A stretch of DNA of 19,968 nucleotides, taken from contig CAZBWK010000074.1 in NCBI GenBank assembly GCA_964495655.1, positions 1 through 19,968 on the forward strand, given 5' to 3'. Shown here piece by piece: positions 7,174-14,547 of the stretch. The DNA comes from JAAYJR01 sp964495655. GTDB taxonomy: Bacteria > Bacteroidota > Bacteroidia > Bacteroidales > Prolixibacteraceae. Below the pieces are notes generated by a model. The model worked only from the letters and a program-made list of their open reading frames with translations, was not told where the DNA came from and searched no databases. Position numbers and translations under genes: made by a program. Numbering within the stretch: the first letter of the stretch is position 1; each line of letters begins with the position of its first letter.

Positions 7174-7206
7174 TTTGCATTGCCCTGCTTGTTATGGCTA
7201 AATTTA
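7174..7206 (+). promoter_or_regulatory. Candidate promoter of the small secreted protein gene
   Basis: TTTG at 7174-7177 and TAAATTTA at 7199-7206 (one mismatch to TAnnTTTG) are 21 bases apart, which fits the Bacteroidota -33/-7 layout. A transcript would start about 40 bases before the ATG at 7254. Confidence 0.4.
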
Positions 7207-7240
7207 CATCAGAAATTAAAATTAGTTATTTAATATAAAT

Positions 7241-7246
7241 GGAGGA
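7241..7246 (+). promoter_or_regulatory. Shine-Dalgarno site that sets the start at 7254
   Basis: GGAGGA lies 7 bases before the ATG at 7254, the best ribosome site in the window. It overlaps the alternative in-frame ATG at 7239 and so rules that start out. Confidence 0.7.
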
Positions 7247-7253
7247 ACTTAAA

Positions 7254-7733
7254 ATGAAAAAATTAGTTGTTTTGTTAGCACTGGTATCATTCGCATTTGT
7301 TATTCAATCTTCAGGAAAATTGAACTATGTCACTATAGGTGACAAGACCTATTTCAGCAATGCTGTTAAAGTTGGTATTAATAATGTCAGGATCGGGACA
7401 GAAGACGGAATGACCGTTAAAGCACCTTTAGACAAGGTAGATTCTTATATGGTTGATGGTAAATTATTTGAAAGGCTTCCCATTGTGTGCATCGACGGAA
7501 ATGTTAAATGCACTGAACTGCTTGAGCTTGTTGCATTTCGTAACGGCCTGAGGCTTTATAAATATTATCCGGAGAACAACAGCAAAAACCTTGGCTGCTG
7601 TTTTTATGATGAGTCAAATCTGAGAGCCATGTTTTATATATATAAAGAGGGGAAATTGTACCTGCGGGTTAATAAAGAAAATGCAGAAACTGTTTTCCCA
7701 TTCTTCGGGGTTGAATACCAAGCTGGTATTTAA
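7254..7733 (+). CDS. Small secreted protein of unknown family
   Basis: I do not recognise this family. The 159-residue product starts with a clear signal peptide (MKKLVVLLALVSFAFVIQSSG), so it should reach the periplasm or beyond. The mature part is rich in beta-strand-like sequence (KLNYVTIGDKTYFS, VKVGINNVRIGTEDGMTVKAPLDKV) and has four cysteines in VCIDGNVKC and LGCCFYDES, which could form disulfides. The start at 7254 rests on the GGAGGA site. The gene has its own candidate promoter and ends in a shared bidirectional terminator, so it is probably transcribed alone. It lies between the LytTR regulator and the convergent propeller kinase, but nothing in the sequence ties it to either. Confidence 0.8.
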   Translation: MKKLVVLLALVSFAFVIQSSGKLNYVTIGDKTYFSNAVKVGINNVRIGTEDGMTVKAPLDKVDSYMVDGKLFERLPIVCIDGNVKCTELLELVAFRNGLRLYKYYPENNSKNLGCCFYDESNLRAMFYIYKEGKLYLRVNKENAETVFPFFGVEYQAGI

Positions 7734-7749
7734 TTGTAAATTTTTGTTT

Positions 7750-7787
7750 TCTGCAGGATAAGGTTGATTTGAACCATAAGCTGCAGA
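7750..7787 (+). other. Stem-loop just upstream of the bidirectional terminator
   Basis: TCTGCAG (7750-7756) pairs with CTGCAGA (7781-7787). Inside, GGTT (7762-7765) pairs with AACC (7772-7775), giving an interrupted hairpin in the 3' untranslated region of the secreted protein gene. It could protect the 3' end of the mRNA; this is inference. Confidence 0.4.
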
Positions 7788-7790
7788 GAA

Positions 7791-7817
7791 GAAAGCCGGC
7801 AAAATTTGCCGGCTTTC
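7791..7817. terminator. Bidirectional terminator between convergent genes
   Basis: GAAAGCCGGC (7791-7800) pairs perfectly with GCCGGCTTTC (7808-7817), and the AAA/TTT next to the loop can extend the stem. It touches the stop codon of the minus-strand kinase and lies 57 bases after the plus-strand stop. Only short T runs follow on either strand. Confidence 0.7.
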
Positions 7818-10800
7818 TTAATAGTATTTGATTGGTAATACTATCCTGAATTTACTTCCCTCGTCTTCTTCGCTTTCTGCTATAATTTGCCCATCATGTC
7901 TTTCAACCAGTTCTTTACAGATAATTAATCCCAAGCCTGTACCTGGTTCCTGGGATGTTCCTTTTGATTTAACTGAAGTGTCTATTCTGAAAAGGGTTTT
8001 CATCTTTTCCGGTGATATGCCTGTTCCGTTATCAGCAACCTCAATAATGCAGTTGTTCCCTTCCTTAAAGAGAAATACTTTGACCTCTCCGTTTTGATAT
8101 GTGAATTTTATAGCATTAGTGAGCAGGTTCCGCAAGACTGTCCGGATCATATTAGGATCTACAGGAATAATTATGTTTTCAGCTTTTTCGAAAATGATCG
8201 CTATGTTTTTCCGGTTGGCCAGTATGCTAACCTGTTGAATGGACTCTGAAACAAGCTCTCCTAAGTTGGTTTCAACCGGCCGGAAAGCTATAGCTGCTGT
8301 TTGAGAACGAGCCCAAAGCAGAAGATTTTCTAAAAGTTCAAATGCCTGTTGAGATGAGCTTTTAATATTTTCCAGTGATCTTTTTAGTTTATTGGTATCA
8401 ATGTTATGCAAATCCATCAGCAACAGATCAGTAAGACCCAGAATTGCATTGAACGGATTTCGCAGATCGTGTGCAATAATAGAGAAGAATTTGTCTTTGG
8501 AGCTGTTCAATTCGTTCAGCTCGGCATTCTTTTTAACAATTTCTTCTTTCTGTGCTTCTATTTTAAGAGTCCGTTCCCTGACTTTTTCTTCCAGTACCTT
8601 CCTGTATCTTAGGTATTGCCTTTCACGCAGCTTGAAAAAAAACAGGATCAGAAATGTTATTAATACTAAATAAGATAACCATGCAAGACGGCTCCTCCAC
8701 CATGGAGGCCGTATGACTATATTCAGTTCAGTGCCTTTCTCATTCCATAAACCGTCATTATTGCAGCATTTCACTTTTAGTTTATATTCTCCGGGTGAAA
8801 GATTCGAGAATGGAATAAAATTGCGATTCCCGATATCTATCCAGTCATCATCTATTCCTTCAAGCATATACATATAGAAATTTTTTGCCGGGTTAGTAAA
8901 TTCCAGCGCCGAAAACTCTACGGTAAAAGAGTGATCATCGTGAAAAAGTACTATGTTGTCACTTCCTTCTGTGTATAACTCTTCTCTTTTTCCTTCTGTT
9001 ATTTTGTAGACACTGGTAAATTCAGGTTCGGGAATATAACTGTTGAATGTAATAGAATCGGGATAAAAAGAGTTAAATCCATTCATCCCCCCCAGGAATA
9101 TTTCTCCGTCACTACTTTTAAATGAAGCTCCCATATTGAATTCAAGGCTTTGAAGTCCGTCTTCCAGAGAATAATTTTTGCATTTTGAATCTGATGGCTG
9201 AAAACTGCATAATCCATTTCCTGTTGCAAACCAGATCCGGTTGCTATTATCTTCTATAATGCTATAAACCAGATCGCCGGGCAGTCCTTCATCTTTATTA
9301 TAATGGAACAGCGAAGAATCCTTCCTGCAAAATTTAATTACCCGGGAACTGGTGCCAATCCATATATCACCTTTATAATCATCCCAAAGGGCAGTTATGA
9401 ATTTATCGGACAGGGATATGCCTTCACTATGCTCATTAAAGGGTTTAAAAGTTGAGGAATTGGGGTCATAAATATTCAGGCCTTCAGGCGTTCCTGTCCA
9501 GATAAAGCCTTCCCTGTCTTCAAGTAATGCATATATCAAATTTGAACTTATTTTTTTACCGGGAGGCGCTTCAGTGTGAAATCTTTCTGTCTCCAAAGAA
9601 TTATGATCTTTTTTATACAGGCCATCCTGGGTTGCAATCCAGTAATCCCCATTCCTGCTTTGGATCATTTTTAATACCCGTAATCCTTTAAGGTCAGGCA
9701 GTCCGGCATTGCCAGGCATCTGTCCCGGCCTGACAAATTTTTTATCCTCAGGGTTGTATCCCAATAAGCCATCGCGGGTGCCTATCCAGATATTTTCATC
9801 AGTGTCCTTTAAAATTGAGTGCACATAACCGTTTGGTAAATAATACCGGCCTTTCATTTCAGGAGAATAGTGTTCTGTATTTCCGGTCTCTGTATCGTAA
9901 ATATCCAGTCCCCGGCCCCAGTGTCCGATCCATATCCTGTTTTTTTCATCTTTATACAGGGAAGCGATCACATTTCCTGCCATGTCAATTGTAATTGGAG
10001 CATCACTTTTCCGGTATAATTTAAATTTCTGCTTTTTGAGGTCTGTTTTATTTACACCCGACAGAGTGCCGGCCCAAAGATTTTCGGTGCGGTCAATCAG
10101 TAGCGAAAGCACTATGTTATGATTGATCCCGCTGTTTTCAGAATTGAAAATCCGTAAAACCGGATCATCTGGTTTATTGATGTTTATGCAGCAGAGCCCT
10201 TTCCCCTCAGTCCCGGCCCATAAATTTCCCGATTGATCGGCCGTTAAAGAGCGTACATACAGGTTTTCAGTGATTATCTCTTCGGCCGTTCCACCCCATT
10301 TGGAGGTAAATTCTCTTTTTTGCCTGTCAAATTTATTCAGGCCACCGAAGGTGCCAACCCACAAATTGTCCATGTGATCCAGACAAATTGCAGTAATTAT
10401 ATTGTCAGAAAGAGACCCTCCTCTTTCATCCTGATCGCCGGTAAAGATTTCAAAGGTTTTCGCTGAAGGGTTAAAACATGCCAATCCACGTGTGGAACCT
10501 GCCCATATAGTGCCATCTTTATCTTCAAGAAGCGGGATATTATAATCTTTAACACTTCCGTCATGCTCCAGCGGCGATAAATAATGTTCGAACGACAGGT
10601 TATCAGGGTCGCAAACAGAAAGAACAGGAGGTGTATTGATCAGGATTTTGCCATTGCGGGCAGATTTTACGTCATATACATATTTTTTTACATCGATATC
10701 CCAGGGGATTGAATATTGTATCCATTCAAATCGTCTCTCTTTTCTGACATACCTGTTCAGGCCGGCTTTGGTGCCTATCCAGAGATTGCCATTTTTGTCC

Positions 10801-11063
10801 TCTGCAACAGAGTAGATCCAGTTGTTTGATATTGAGGTTGAATCATCGGGATTAAATTTATATTTAACGAATGAGTAACCGTCAAATCTGTTCAGTCCGT
10901 TTTGTGTTCCCAGCCATATATAACCTTTTGAATCCTGGTATATACAATTTACAACTGACTGCGAAAGACCTTCAGTTATGGAATATCCCGAAAAAAAAAG
11001 TTGCCGGGGATAACCGGAGATGCAGGTTAACAGAAGCAGCCAGACTAAAACAGACCTGTTCAT
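7818..11063 (-). CDS. Reg_prop/Y_Y_Y sensor histidine kinase without receiver or HTH
   Basis: After a signal peptide (MNRSVLVWLLLLTCISGYP) the 1081-residue protein has about 13 propeller repeats of the IWIGT-x-x-GLN-x-(F/Y)D type, roughly residues 25-680. This suits two seven-bladed periplasmic propellers. A Y_Y_Y domain (about 690-785) precedes one membrane helix (about 793-812) and a coiled coil. The HisKA motif FSIIAHDLRNPFNAIL has the phospho-acceptor H865. The ATPase domain shows NLLTNAIKF, DNGTGIS and GTGLGL. The protein ends right after the ATPase domain. Classical Bacteroidota hybrid two-component regulators continue with a receiver and an AraC HTH, usually to 1300-1400 residues. Here those are absent, so a separate response regulator must carry the signal. 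Propeller kinases of this type often sense glycans; no polysaccharide locus lies next to it. Confidence 0.93.
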   Translation of the reverse strand: MNRSVLVWLLLLTCISGYPRQLFFSGYSITEGLSQSVVNCIYQDSKGYIWLGTQNGLNRFDGYSFVKYKFNPDDSTSISNNWIYSVAEDKNGNLWIGTKAGLNRYVRKERRFEWIQYSIPWDIDVKKYVYDVKSARNGKILINTPPVLSVCDPDNLSFEHYLSPLEHDGSVKDYNIPLLEDKDGTIWAGSTRGLACFNPSAKTFEIFTGDQDERGGSLSDNIITAICLDHMDNLWVGTFGGLNKFDRQKREFTSKWGGTAEEIITENLYVRSLTADQSGNLWAGTEGKGLCCININKPDDPVLRIFNSENSGINHNIVLSLLIDRTENLWAGTLSGVNKTDLKKQKFKLYRKSDAPITIDMAGNVIASLYKDEKNRIWIGHWGRGLDIYDTETGNTEHYSPEMKGRYYLPNGYVHSILKDTDENIWIGTRDGLLGYNPEDKKFVRPGQMPGNAGLPDLKGLRVLKMIQSRNGDYWIATQDGLYKKDHNSLETERFHTEAPPGKKISSNLIYALLEDREGFIWTGTPEGLNIYDPNSSTFKPFNEHSEGISLSDKFITALWDDYKGDIWIGTSSRVIKFCRKDSSLFHYNKDEGLPGDLVYSIIEDNSNRIWFATGNGLCSFQPSDSKCKNYSLEDGLQSLEFNMGASFKSSDGEIFLGGMNGFNSFYPDSITFNSYIPEPEFTSVYKITEGKREELYTEGSDNIVLFHDDHSFTVEFSALEFTNPAKNFYMYMLEGIDDDWIDIGNRNFIPFSNLSPGEYKLKVKCCNNDGLWNEKGTELNIVIRPPWWRSRLAWLSYLVLITFLILFFFKLRERQYLRYRKVLEEKVRERTLKIEAQKEEIVKKNAELNELNSSKDKFFSIIAHDLRNPFNAILGLTDLLLMDLHNIDTNKLKRSLENIKSSSQQAFELLENLLLWARSQTAAIAFRPVETNLGELVSESIQQVSILANRKNIAIIFEKAENIIIPVDPNMIRTVLRNLLTNAIKFTYQNGEVKVFLFKEGNNCIIEVADNGTGISPEKMKTLFRIDTSVKSKGTSQEPGTGLGLIICKELVERHDGQIIAESEEDEGSKFRIVLPIKYY

Positions 11064-11104
11064 AGTTACATAAATTGTTTATTACGGATTTTACAGAATT
11101 ACGG

Positions 11105-11134
11105 TTGCAATTTAAGATTTATGTTGTAAATTGG
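11105..11134 (+). promoter_or_regulatory. Weak candidate promoter of the small ACT-like gene
   Basis: TTG at 11105-11107 and TAAATTGG at 11127-11134 (one mismatch to TAnnTTTG) are 19 bases apart, in the short divergent gap between the propeller kinase and the small gene. The leader would be only about 12 bases long. Confidence 0.35.
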
Positions 11135-11152
11135 CAATATAAACTTATTACA

Positions 11153-11413
11153 ATGAAACGTACAGTACTACTGATCCTTGTGAGGCACCGTCAGGATACA
11201 GCAGAGATGGTGCAGAAAATATTAACAGGCTGGGGATGCTTTATTAAAACCAGGCTTGGTATTCATGATGGTGTGTTGGAGAACTGCTCCGACAGCGGTT
11301 TGATCTTTTTGGAATTAACCGGCGAAGCTGCCAAACATGAAGAGATAGCCCGGAAGTTAAACCTGGTTAAAGGAGTTGATGCAAAGCTTATTACGCTGGA
11401 GGTGGAAAAGTAA
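11153..11413 (+). CDS. Small ACT-like protein, TM1266 (hydrogenase system regulator) family candidate
   Basis: The 86-residue product runs MKRTVLLILVRHRQDTAEMVQKILTGWGC..., then IKTRLGIHDG, then SGLIFLELTGEAAKHEEIARKLNLVKGVDAKLI. This is a beta-alpha-beta-beta-alpha-beta pattern of ACT-like proteins. The alignment of IKTRLGIHDG and of KLNLVKGVDAKLI resembles the TM1266 family, named for occurring with [FeFe]-hydrogenase maturation genes. No such genes are in this window, and the true role of the family is not well known. The frame is open further up from a TTG at 11077, but the ATG at 11153 fits the fold best. It is divergent from the propeller kinase with an 89-base gap, so a shared control region is possible. 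Confidence 0.6.
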   Translation: MKRTVLLILVRHRQDTAEMVQKILTGWGCFIKTRLGIHDGVLENCSDSGLIFLELTGEAAKHEEIARKLNLVKGVDAKLITLEVEK

Positions 11414-11536
11414 GGGAATTTATTAAGGCCAGTCAGGATGTTTATGCAGGAAAGTAAATGTGCCTTCACAGCGACTTGAATGGCCTCCGTTAACATACTC
11501 GGTGGAATAAATAGTATAAGAGGTAAAAACTATTTC

Positions 11537-11557
11537 TCATTGTTTTTAATACAATGA
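11537..11557 (-). terminator. Weak hairpin after the OmpA/HHH operon
   Basis: TCATTGT (11537-11543) and ACAATGA (11551-11557) form a 7-bp AT-rich stem about 60 bases after the minus-strand stop codon. On that strand GAAATAG and then five T residues follow. It is a plausible but weak terminator. Confidence 0.3.
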
Positions 11558-11601
11558 TTGATTTACAAGTAATTGTAAAACTTTAAACGAAATGAATATA
11601 T

Positions 11602-11609
11602 TATCTTTG
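11602..11609 (+). promoter_or_regulatory. Orphan -7 box pointing antisense to the HHH gene
   Basis: TATCTTTG is a full match to TAnnTTTG on the plus strand, 7 bases before the end of the minus-strand HHH gene. The nearest TTG upstream (11573-11575) is 26 bases away, too far for a classical promoter. No plus-strand gene follows. Confidence 0.25.
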
Positions 11610-11616
11610 TTTCTAA

Positions 11617-12216
11617 CTATCTCCCTCCGGTCAATTGATCCTGATACTGTTTAAGTTCATCCCATTTTCCCGTACAGGCCAGAAGTGCCTGTTTTGGCCA
11701 AGAGCCGGGTTCATGCATTTGATATCTTGGCCCGCCGGCTTCGAGCAGGATCTCTTTGATTTTTGCAGGGTCGGCATGTGATAGTTTAACCCATGTATCG
11801 ATGCCACTGCCTTTTAGAATGGATTCGATCTTTTCGCCTATACCCTCTACTATTTTGAGGTCATTTTCTGTAAACTTATACCCAAGTGCAGCAGCAGCAA
11901 GATCAGCATCAAAAACAACCTCCGGACCAACACCGGGTACTGAGAGTAAGGATTGTTTCCAGAGAGACAATTCATCAAATTCAGATCTCAGCAGTGAAAT
12001 TTCTTCATCTGACTGGTTACATTGTTTTTTTAATTGAGTTGTCTCTTCCTGAGTTTTGTCACAGCAGTTTTTTAATTGCTTAATTTCTTCTTCTAATGCA
12101 GAAAATTTACGTTGTTTATACTTCCGGAGAAAATATCCGATAAGGAAACCAATCAGTGCTGCGATGAGAAGGACAATCAGAATAAATATCAAATCGGAGG
12201 CAAATCGTTCAGACAT
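11617..12216 (-). CDS. Membrane-anchored coiled-coil protein with helix-hairpin-helix domain
   Basis: The 199-residue product has one membrane helix (residues about 8-30, LIFILIVLLIAALIGFLIGYF), a charged coiled coil at 31-93 with repeated EE/QL heptads, and a C-terminal domain. That domain holds a helix-hairpin-helix motif, LKIVEGIGEKIESILKGSGI (120-139), followed by KIKEILLEAGGPRYQMHEPGS, WPKQALLA and GKWDELK. This C-terminal set is widespread in Bacteroidota envelope-linked proteins; its ligand is not established. HHH motifs usually bind DNA, but here the domain hangs from the inner membrane, so protein binding is equally possible. The gene follows the OmpA-type gene by 10 bases in one operon. 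A second copy of its first part enters at the right window edge (19839-19967), which suggests a duplicated locus. Confidence 0.85.
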   Translation of the reverse strand: MSERFASDLIFILIVLLIAALIGFLIGYFLRKYKQRKFSALEEEIKQLKNCCDKTQEETTQLKKQCNQSDEEISLLRSEFDELSLWKQSLLSVPGVGPEVVFDADLAAAALGYKFTENDLKIVEGIGEKIESILKGSGIDTWVKLSHADPAKIKEILLEAGGPRYQMHEPGSWPKQALLACTGKWDELKQYQDQLTGGR

Positions 12217-12226
12217 ATCATTTAAT

Positions 12227-12751
12227 TTATTGGATTATTATTTCTACTCTGCGGTTTTTGATGCGGCCTTCCCTTGTACTGTTATCTGCCAGAGGCTTTC
12301 GGTCGCTTTCAGATTTAACTTCAATAGCCCCTGGCTCTATTCCGGCTTCAATCATCTGATTTTTAATGAAGTTTGCCCGCGCAAGACTTACGTACTCTTT
12401 AGCCTCTTCAGGCCCCACACTATCCGAGTGACCGGTTATCAAAACTTTCTTGTCAGGATTGGCCTCAAGATATTTTTTAACCTGGCCAAAATAACTGCTG
12501 GTTTCAGATGAAACAGGAACATCATTTTTATTGAAATCAAAAAACAGTGTACGAGGATCGGGTTTGGGTGATGCGGGTGCAGGAATGTCAGCTTTTATGG
12601 AGTCAGCCTTGGATTCTGTAACATCTACTGATTCTTCGACAGATTCTTTAGCTTTAAAACAGTCTTTTCTGATGCCACAAACATAAATGTAAGCAGAACC
12701 TGCGATCCATATAAAAAGCAAGGATGATAACAAACTAATGGAAGTTCTCAT
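12227..12751 (-). CDS. OmpA/MotB-type peptidoglycan-binding protein
   Basis: The 174-residue product has an N-terminal hydrophobic segment (residues 5-25), either a signal peptide or an anchor, then an acidic and Pro-rich linker (about 35-66). The OmpA C-terminal domain follows at 68-174: LFFDFNKNDVPV, LITGHSDSVG, SLARANFIKNQM and STREGRIKNRRVEI. D110 and R125 are 15 residues apart, like the pair in OmpA that holds diaminopimelate of peptidoglycan. There is no outer-membrane barrel, so the protein would link the membrane to the cell wall. It is the first gene of a two-gene operon with the HHH protein. C25 has no convincing lipobox (YIYVC), so a lipoprotein is unlikely. Confidence 0.9.
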   Translation of the reverse strand: MRTSISLLSSLLFIWIAGSAYIYVCGIRKDCFKAKESVEESVDVTESKADSIKADIPAPASPKPDPRTLFFDFNKNDVPVSSETSSYFGQVKKYLEANPDKKVLITGHSDSVGPEEAKEYVSLARANFIKNQMIEAGIEPGAIEVKSESDRKPLADNSTREGRIKNRRVEIIIQ

Positions 12752-13147
12752 TTTTTGTTTTTTCTAAAGTTATGGAAAAAAAATGAATTGTGGTATAAAG
12801 TTGAGCGAAAATATGTTACAATGTTTTTTCTGGTTTGTGGATCGAAATTTTGAAGAGTCAAAAAATATTTTTTCAATAAGTATCAGGATTATTTTTAACC
12901 TTTGGTTTTTTAATAAGTGAGTACGATGAAAAACTGAAAGAAACGAATGATCCAAGAATGACAGGTATTGGGATTGACCAATTTACAAATGCACCTTGTT
13001 TCCTGGGAGATCATATTGTTTGTTGCTATCAGAAATTAATTCGCTTAATGGAAAAAGAACTTCAATAAATTATAAGTGATACCTGTAATTGAAAGATTTA
13101 TGTGAAGAGTTTAAAGAAATAAGCTAGTATATATTGATTATTACAGC
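12752..13147. other. Gene-poor interval before the catabolic operon
   Basis: The left part (12752-12880) must hold the promoter of the minus-strand OmpA operon, but no clear -33/-7 pair is visible. The centre holds a coding remnant (12880-13068). The last 80 bases should carry the promoter of the sugar operon; I see no good TAnnTTTG match and no operator-like palindrome there. Confidence 0.5.
12880..13068 (+). pseudogene. C-terminal coding remnant, possibly of a sulfatase
   Basis: From a stop at 12877-12879 to the stop at 13066-13068 the frame encodes 62 residues without a usable start. The part from residue 13 (SEYDEKLKETNDPRMTG, then IGIDQF) reads like natural protein and recalls the ends of many Bacteroidota sulfatases, where TNDPRxTGxG and an aromatic pair follow. 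The last residues (CCYQKLIRLMEKELQ) are less like that. The N-terminal domain with the catalytic Cys/Ser is absent, so the fragment cannot be active. The assignment is from memory of the motif and is uncertain. Confidence 0.3.
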
Positions 13148-14533
13148 ATGAATTGTCTAATAGGTATAGATATCGGAACAAGTGCAATGAAATGCATCTT
13201 AATTTCAGAGGAAGGCAAAATTCTGGGTTATGACAAAGAAAAAAATTCCTTGATTTACCCTTTACCTGAGAGAGTTGAATTTAATGCTGATGAGCGATAT
13301 GATCAGATATGCCGGCTGATAAAGTCTGTTCTGCGTTACCAACCTAAAAATGCAAAAGTATTAGCGATTAGTTTTTCCGGTGCAAGCGGAAATACCCTCT
13401 TGTTGAATCATGACAAGAAGCCAATAGGGAATGCAATCTCCTGGCAGGATGAAAGAGCGGAATCTGACTATCCGGAACTTCTTAAACCTTTTACAGATGA
13501 GCATATTCATTCTGTTTGCGGATGGCCAAAAATCGGAAGTTTCCCATTGGCTTGTTTTTCATGGATCAAGAAAAATCAACCTGAAAAATATAATTTAACC
13601 AAATATTTCGCAACAGACTTTATATACTTTCATTACAGGTTATCAGGTGCCTGGGCCATTGACACTTCCACTGCAACAAATTTTTACCTTCAAGATCAGG
13701 TGAAGTTAAATTACTATCAGCCGTTTCTTGACTTTTTGGATTTAAAAAAAGAAGACTTGCCTGAGATAGTTAAGAGTGGAAAACAGATAGGAAGTATCAC
13801 TCCTAATGCTTCTAAAGAAACTAATTTACCCGAAGGGACACCGGTCATTGCAGGGGCGTTCGACCATCCATCTGCTGCAAGAGGGGCGGGGATGACAAAA
13901 CCAGGTGATCTGCTTCTTTCCTGTGGAACTTCATGGGTTGGTTTTTTACCAGTTGAGTGCAGGGATAAAATTTTAACAGAAAAAATGCTTATAGACCCTT
14001 TTTTGTCACCTGAAGGCCCCTGGGGTGCTATGTTTTCGTTTAAAAGCATAGGTGATGATCTAAACAGATATATTAAGCTGCTGTTTAATGAGTCACACGA
14101 CTGTTACAAAAAATTTGACAAAGCAGTTATGGCGTATAACGGTGAAGCAAAGATTCCACTGTTTAATTTGTTTCAGGAAGCTTTTTCACCTGCAAATTAT
14201 ATATCATTTTTGCAAAAGGACTACGGAATTCCGGAGATCAGTATTTCAATAATGGAATCTATGGCTAAAATGATGTATGAAAAAATAGAAAACCTCAGGA
14301 ATGCGGGAATGGATATCAATAATGTAACCATGGTCGGAGGATTCTCAGAAAGTAAAATATGGCCCCGGATTATAGCACGGATCTTTAGAATGCCTGTAAA
14401 GCTTATCCGCGGTGAGTTTGCAGGATGTCTGGGTTCAGCAATTCTTGCCGGGACAGGTGTTGGATTATTCAAAAGTGAGTCTGAGGGTTTCAAAAAAATC
14501 AATATTAAGAGCGAAAAAGTATACCCACTCTAA
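13148..14533 (+). CDS. FGGY-family carbohydrate kinase
   Basis: The 461-residue product is close to the usual FGGY length (about 480-500). The first phosphate motif is GIDIGTSAMK (6-15), SWQDER (98-103) follows, and the catalytic-base region is AGAFDHPSAARGAG with D239. LLSCGTSWVG (257-265) and the adenosine motif MVGGFSESK (395-403) complete the ATP site. FGGY kinases phosphorylate sugars, ketoses or polyols at a terminal hydroxyl. Which one cannot be told from sequence; members include xylulokinase, fuculokinase, rhamnulokinase and the AI-2 kinase LsrK. It is the first gene of the operon, 14 bases before the symporter. Next to an isomerase and an aldolase, a ketose made by the isomerase is the most likely substrate. 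Confidence 0.9.
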   Translation: MNCLIGIDIGTSAMKCILISEEGKILGYDKEKNSLIYPLPERVEFNADERYDQICRLIKSVLRYQPKNAKVLAISFSGASGNTLLLNHDKKPIGNAISWQDERAESDYPELLKPFTDEHIHSVCGWPKIGSFPLACFSWIKKNQPEKYNLTKYFATDFIYFHYRLSGAWAIDTSTATNFYLQDQVKLNYYQPFLDFLDLKKEDLPEIVKSGKQIGSITPNASKETNLPEGTPVIAGAFDHPSAARGAGMTKPGDLLLSCGTSWVGFLPVECRDKILTEKMLIDPFLSPEGPWGAMFSFKSIGDDLNRYIKLLFNESHDCYKKFDKAVMAYNGEAKIPLFNLFQEAFSPANYISFLQKDYGIPEISISIMESMAKMMYEKIENLRNAGMDINNVTMVGGFSESKIWPRIIARIFRMPVKLIRGEFAGCLGSAILAGTGVGLFKSESEGFKKINIKSEKVYPL

Positions 14534-14547
14534 TTTAAATAAATTTA

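Larger units (their letters stand above)
6858..7253. other. Gene-poor interval with two REP-like elements and a promoter
   Basis: This interval holds REP-like copies B and C in its left third and a candidate promoter and Shine-Dalgarno site for the secreted protein gene at its right end. Between about 6965 and 7170 no repeat, RNA fold or credible gene is seen. A 60-codon frame from a TTG at 7056 has no family resemblance or ribosome site. Confidence 0.6.

Noticed and set aside
7056..7238. A 60-codon plus-strand frame before the secreted protein gene
   Set aside because: It starts with TTG, lacks a ribosome site and overlaps the candidate promoter of the following gene; no family resemblance.
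12056..12511. A 151-codon plus-strand frame across the OmpA and HHH genes
   Set aside because: It is antisense to two genes with clear domains and spans their boundary.
12770..12955. A 61-codon minus-strand frame before the OmpA gene
   Set aside because: Low-complexity F/I/L/K-rich product of an AT-rich stretch, with no ribosome site or motif.
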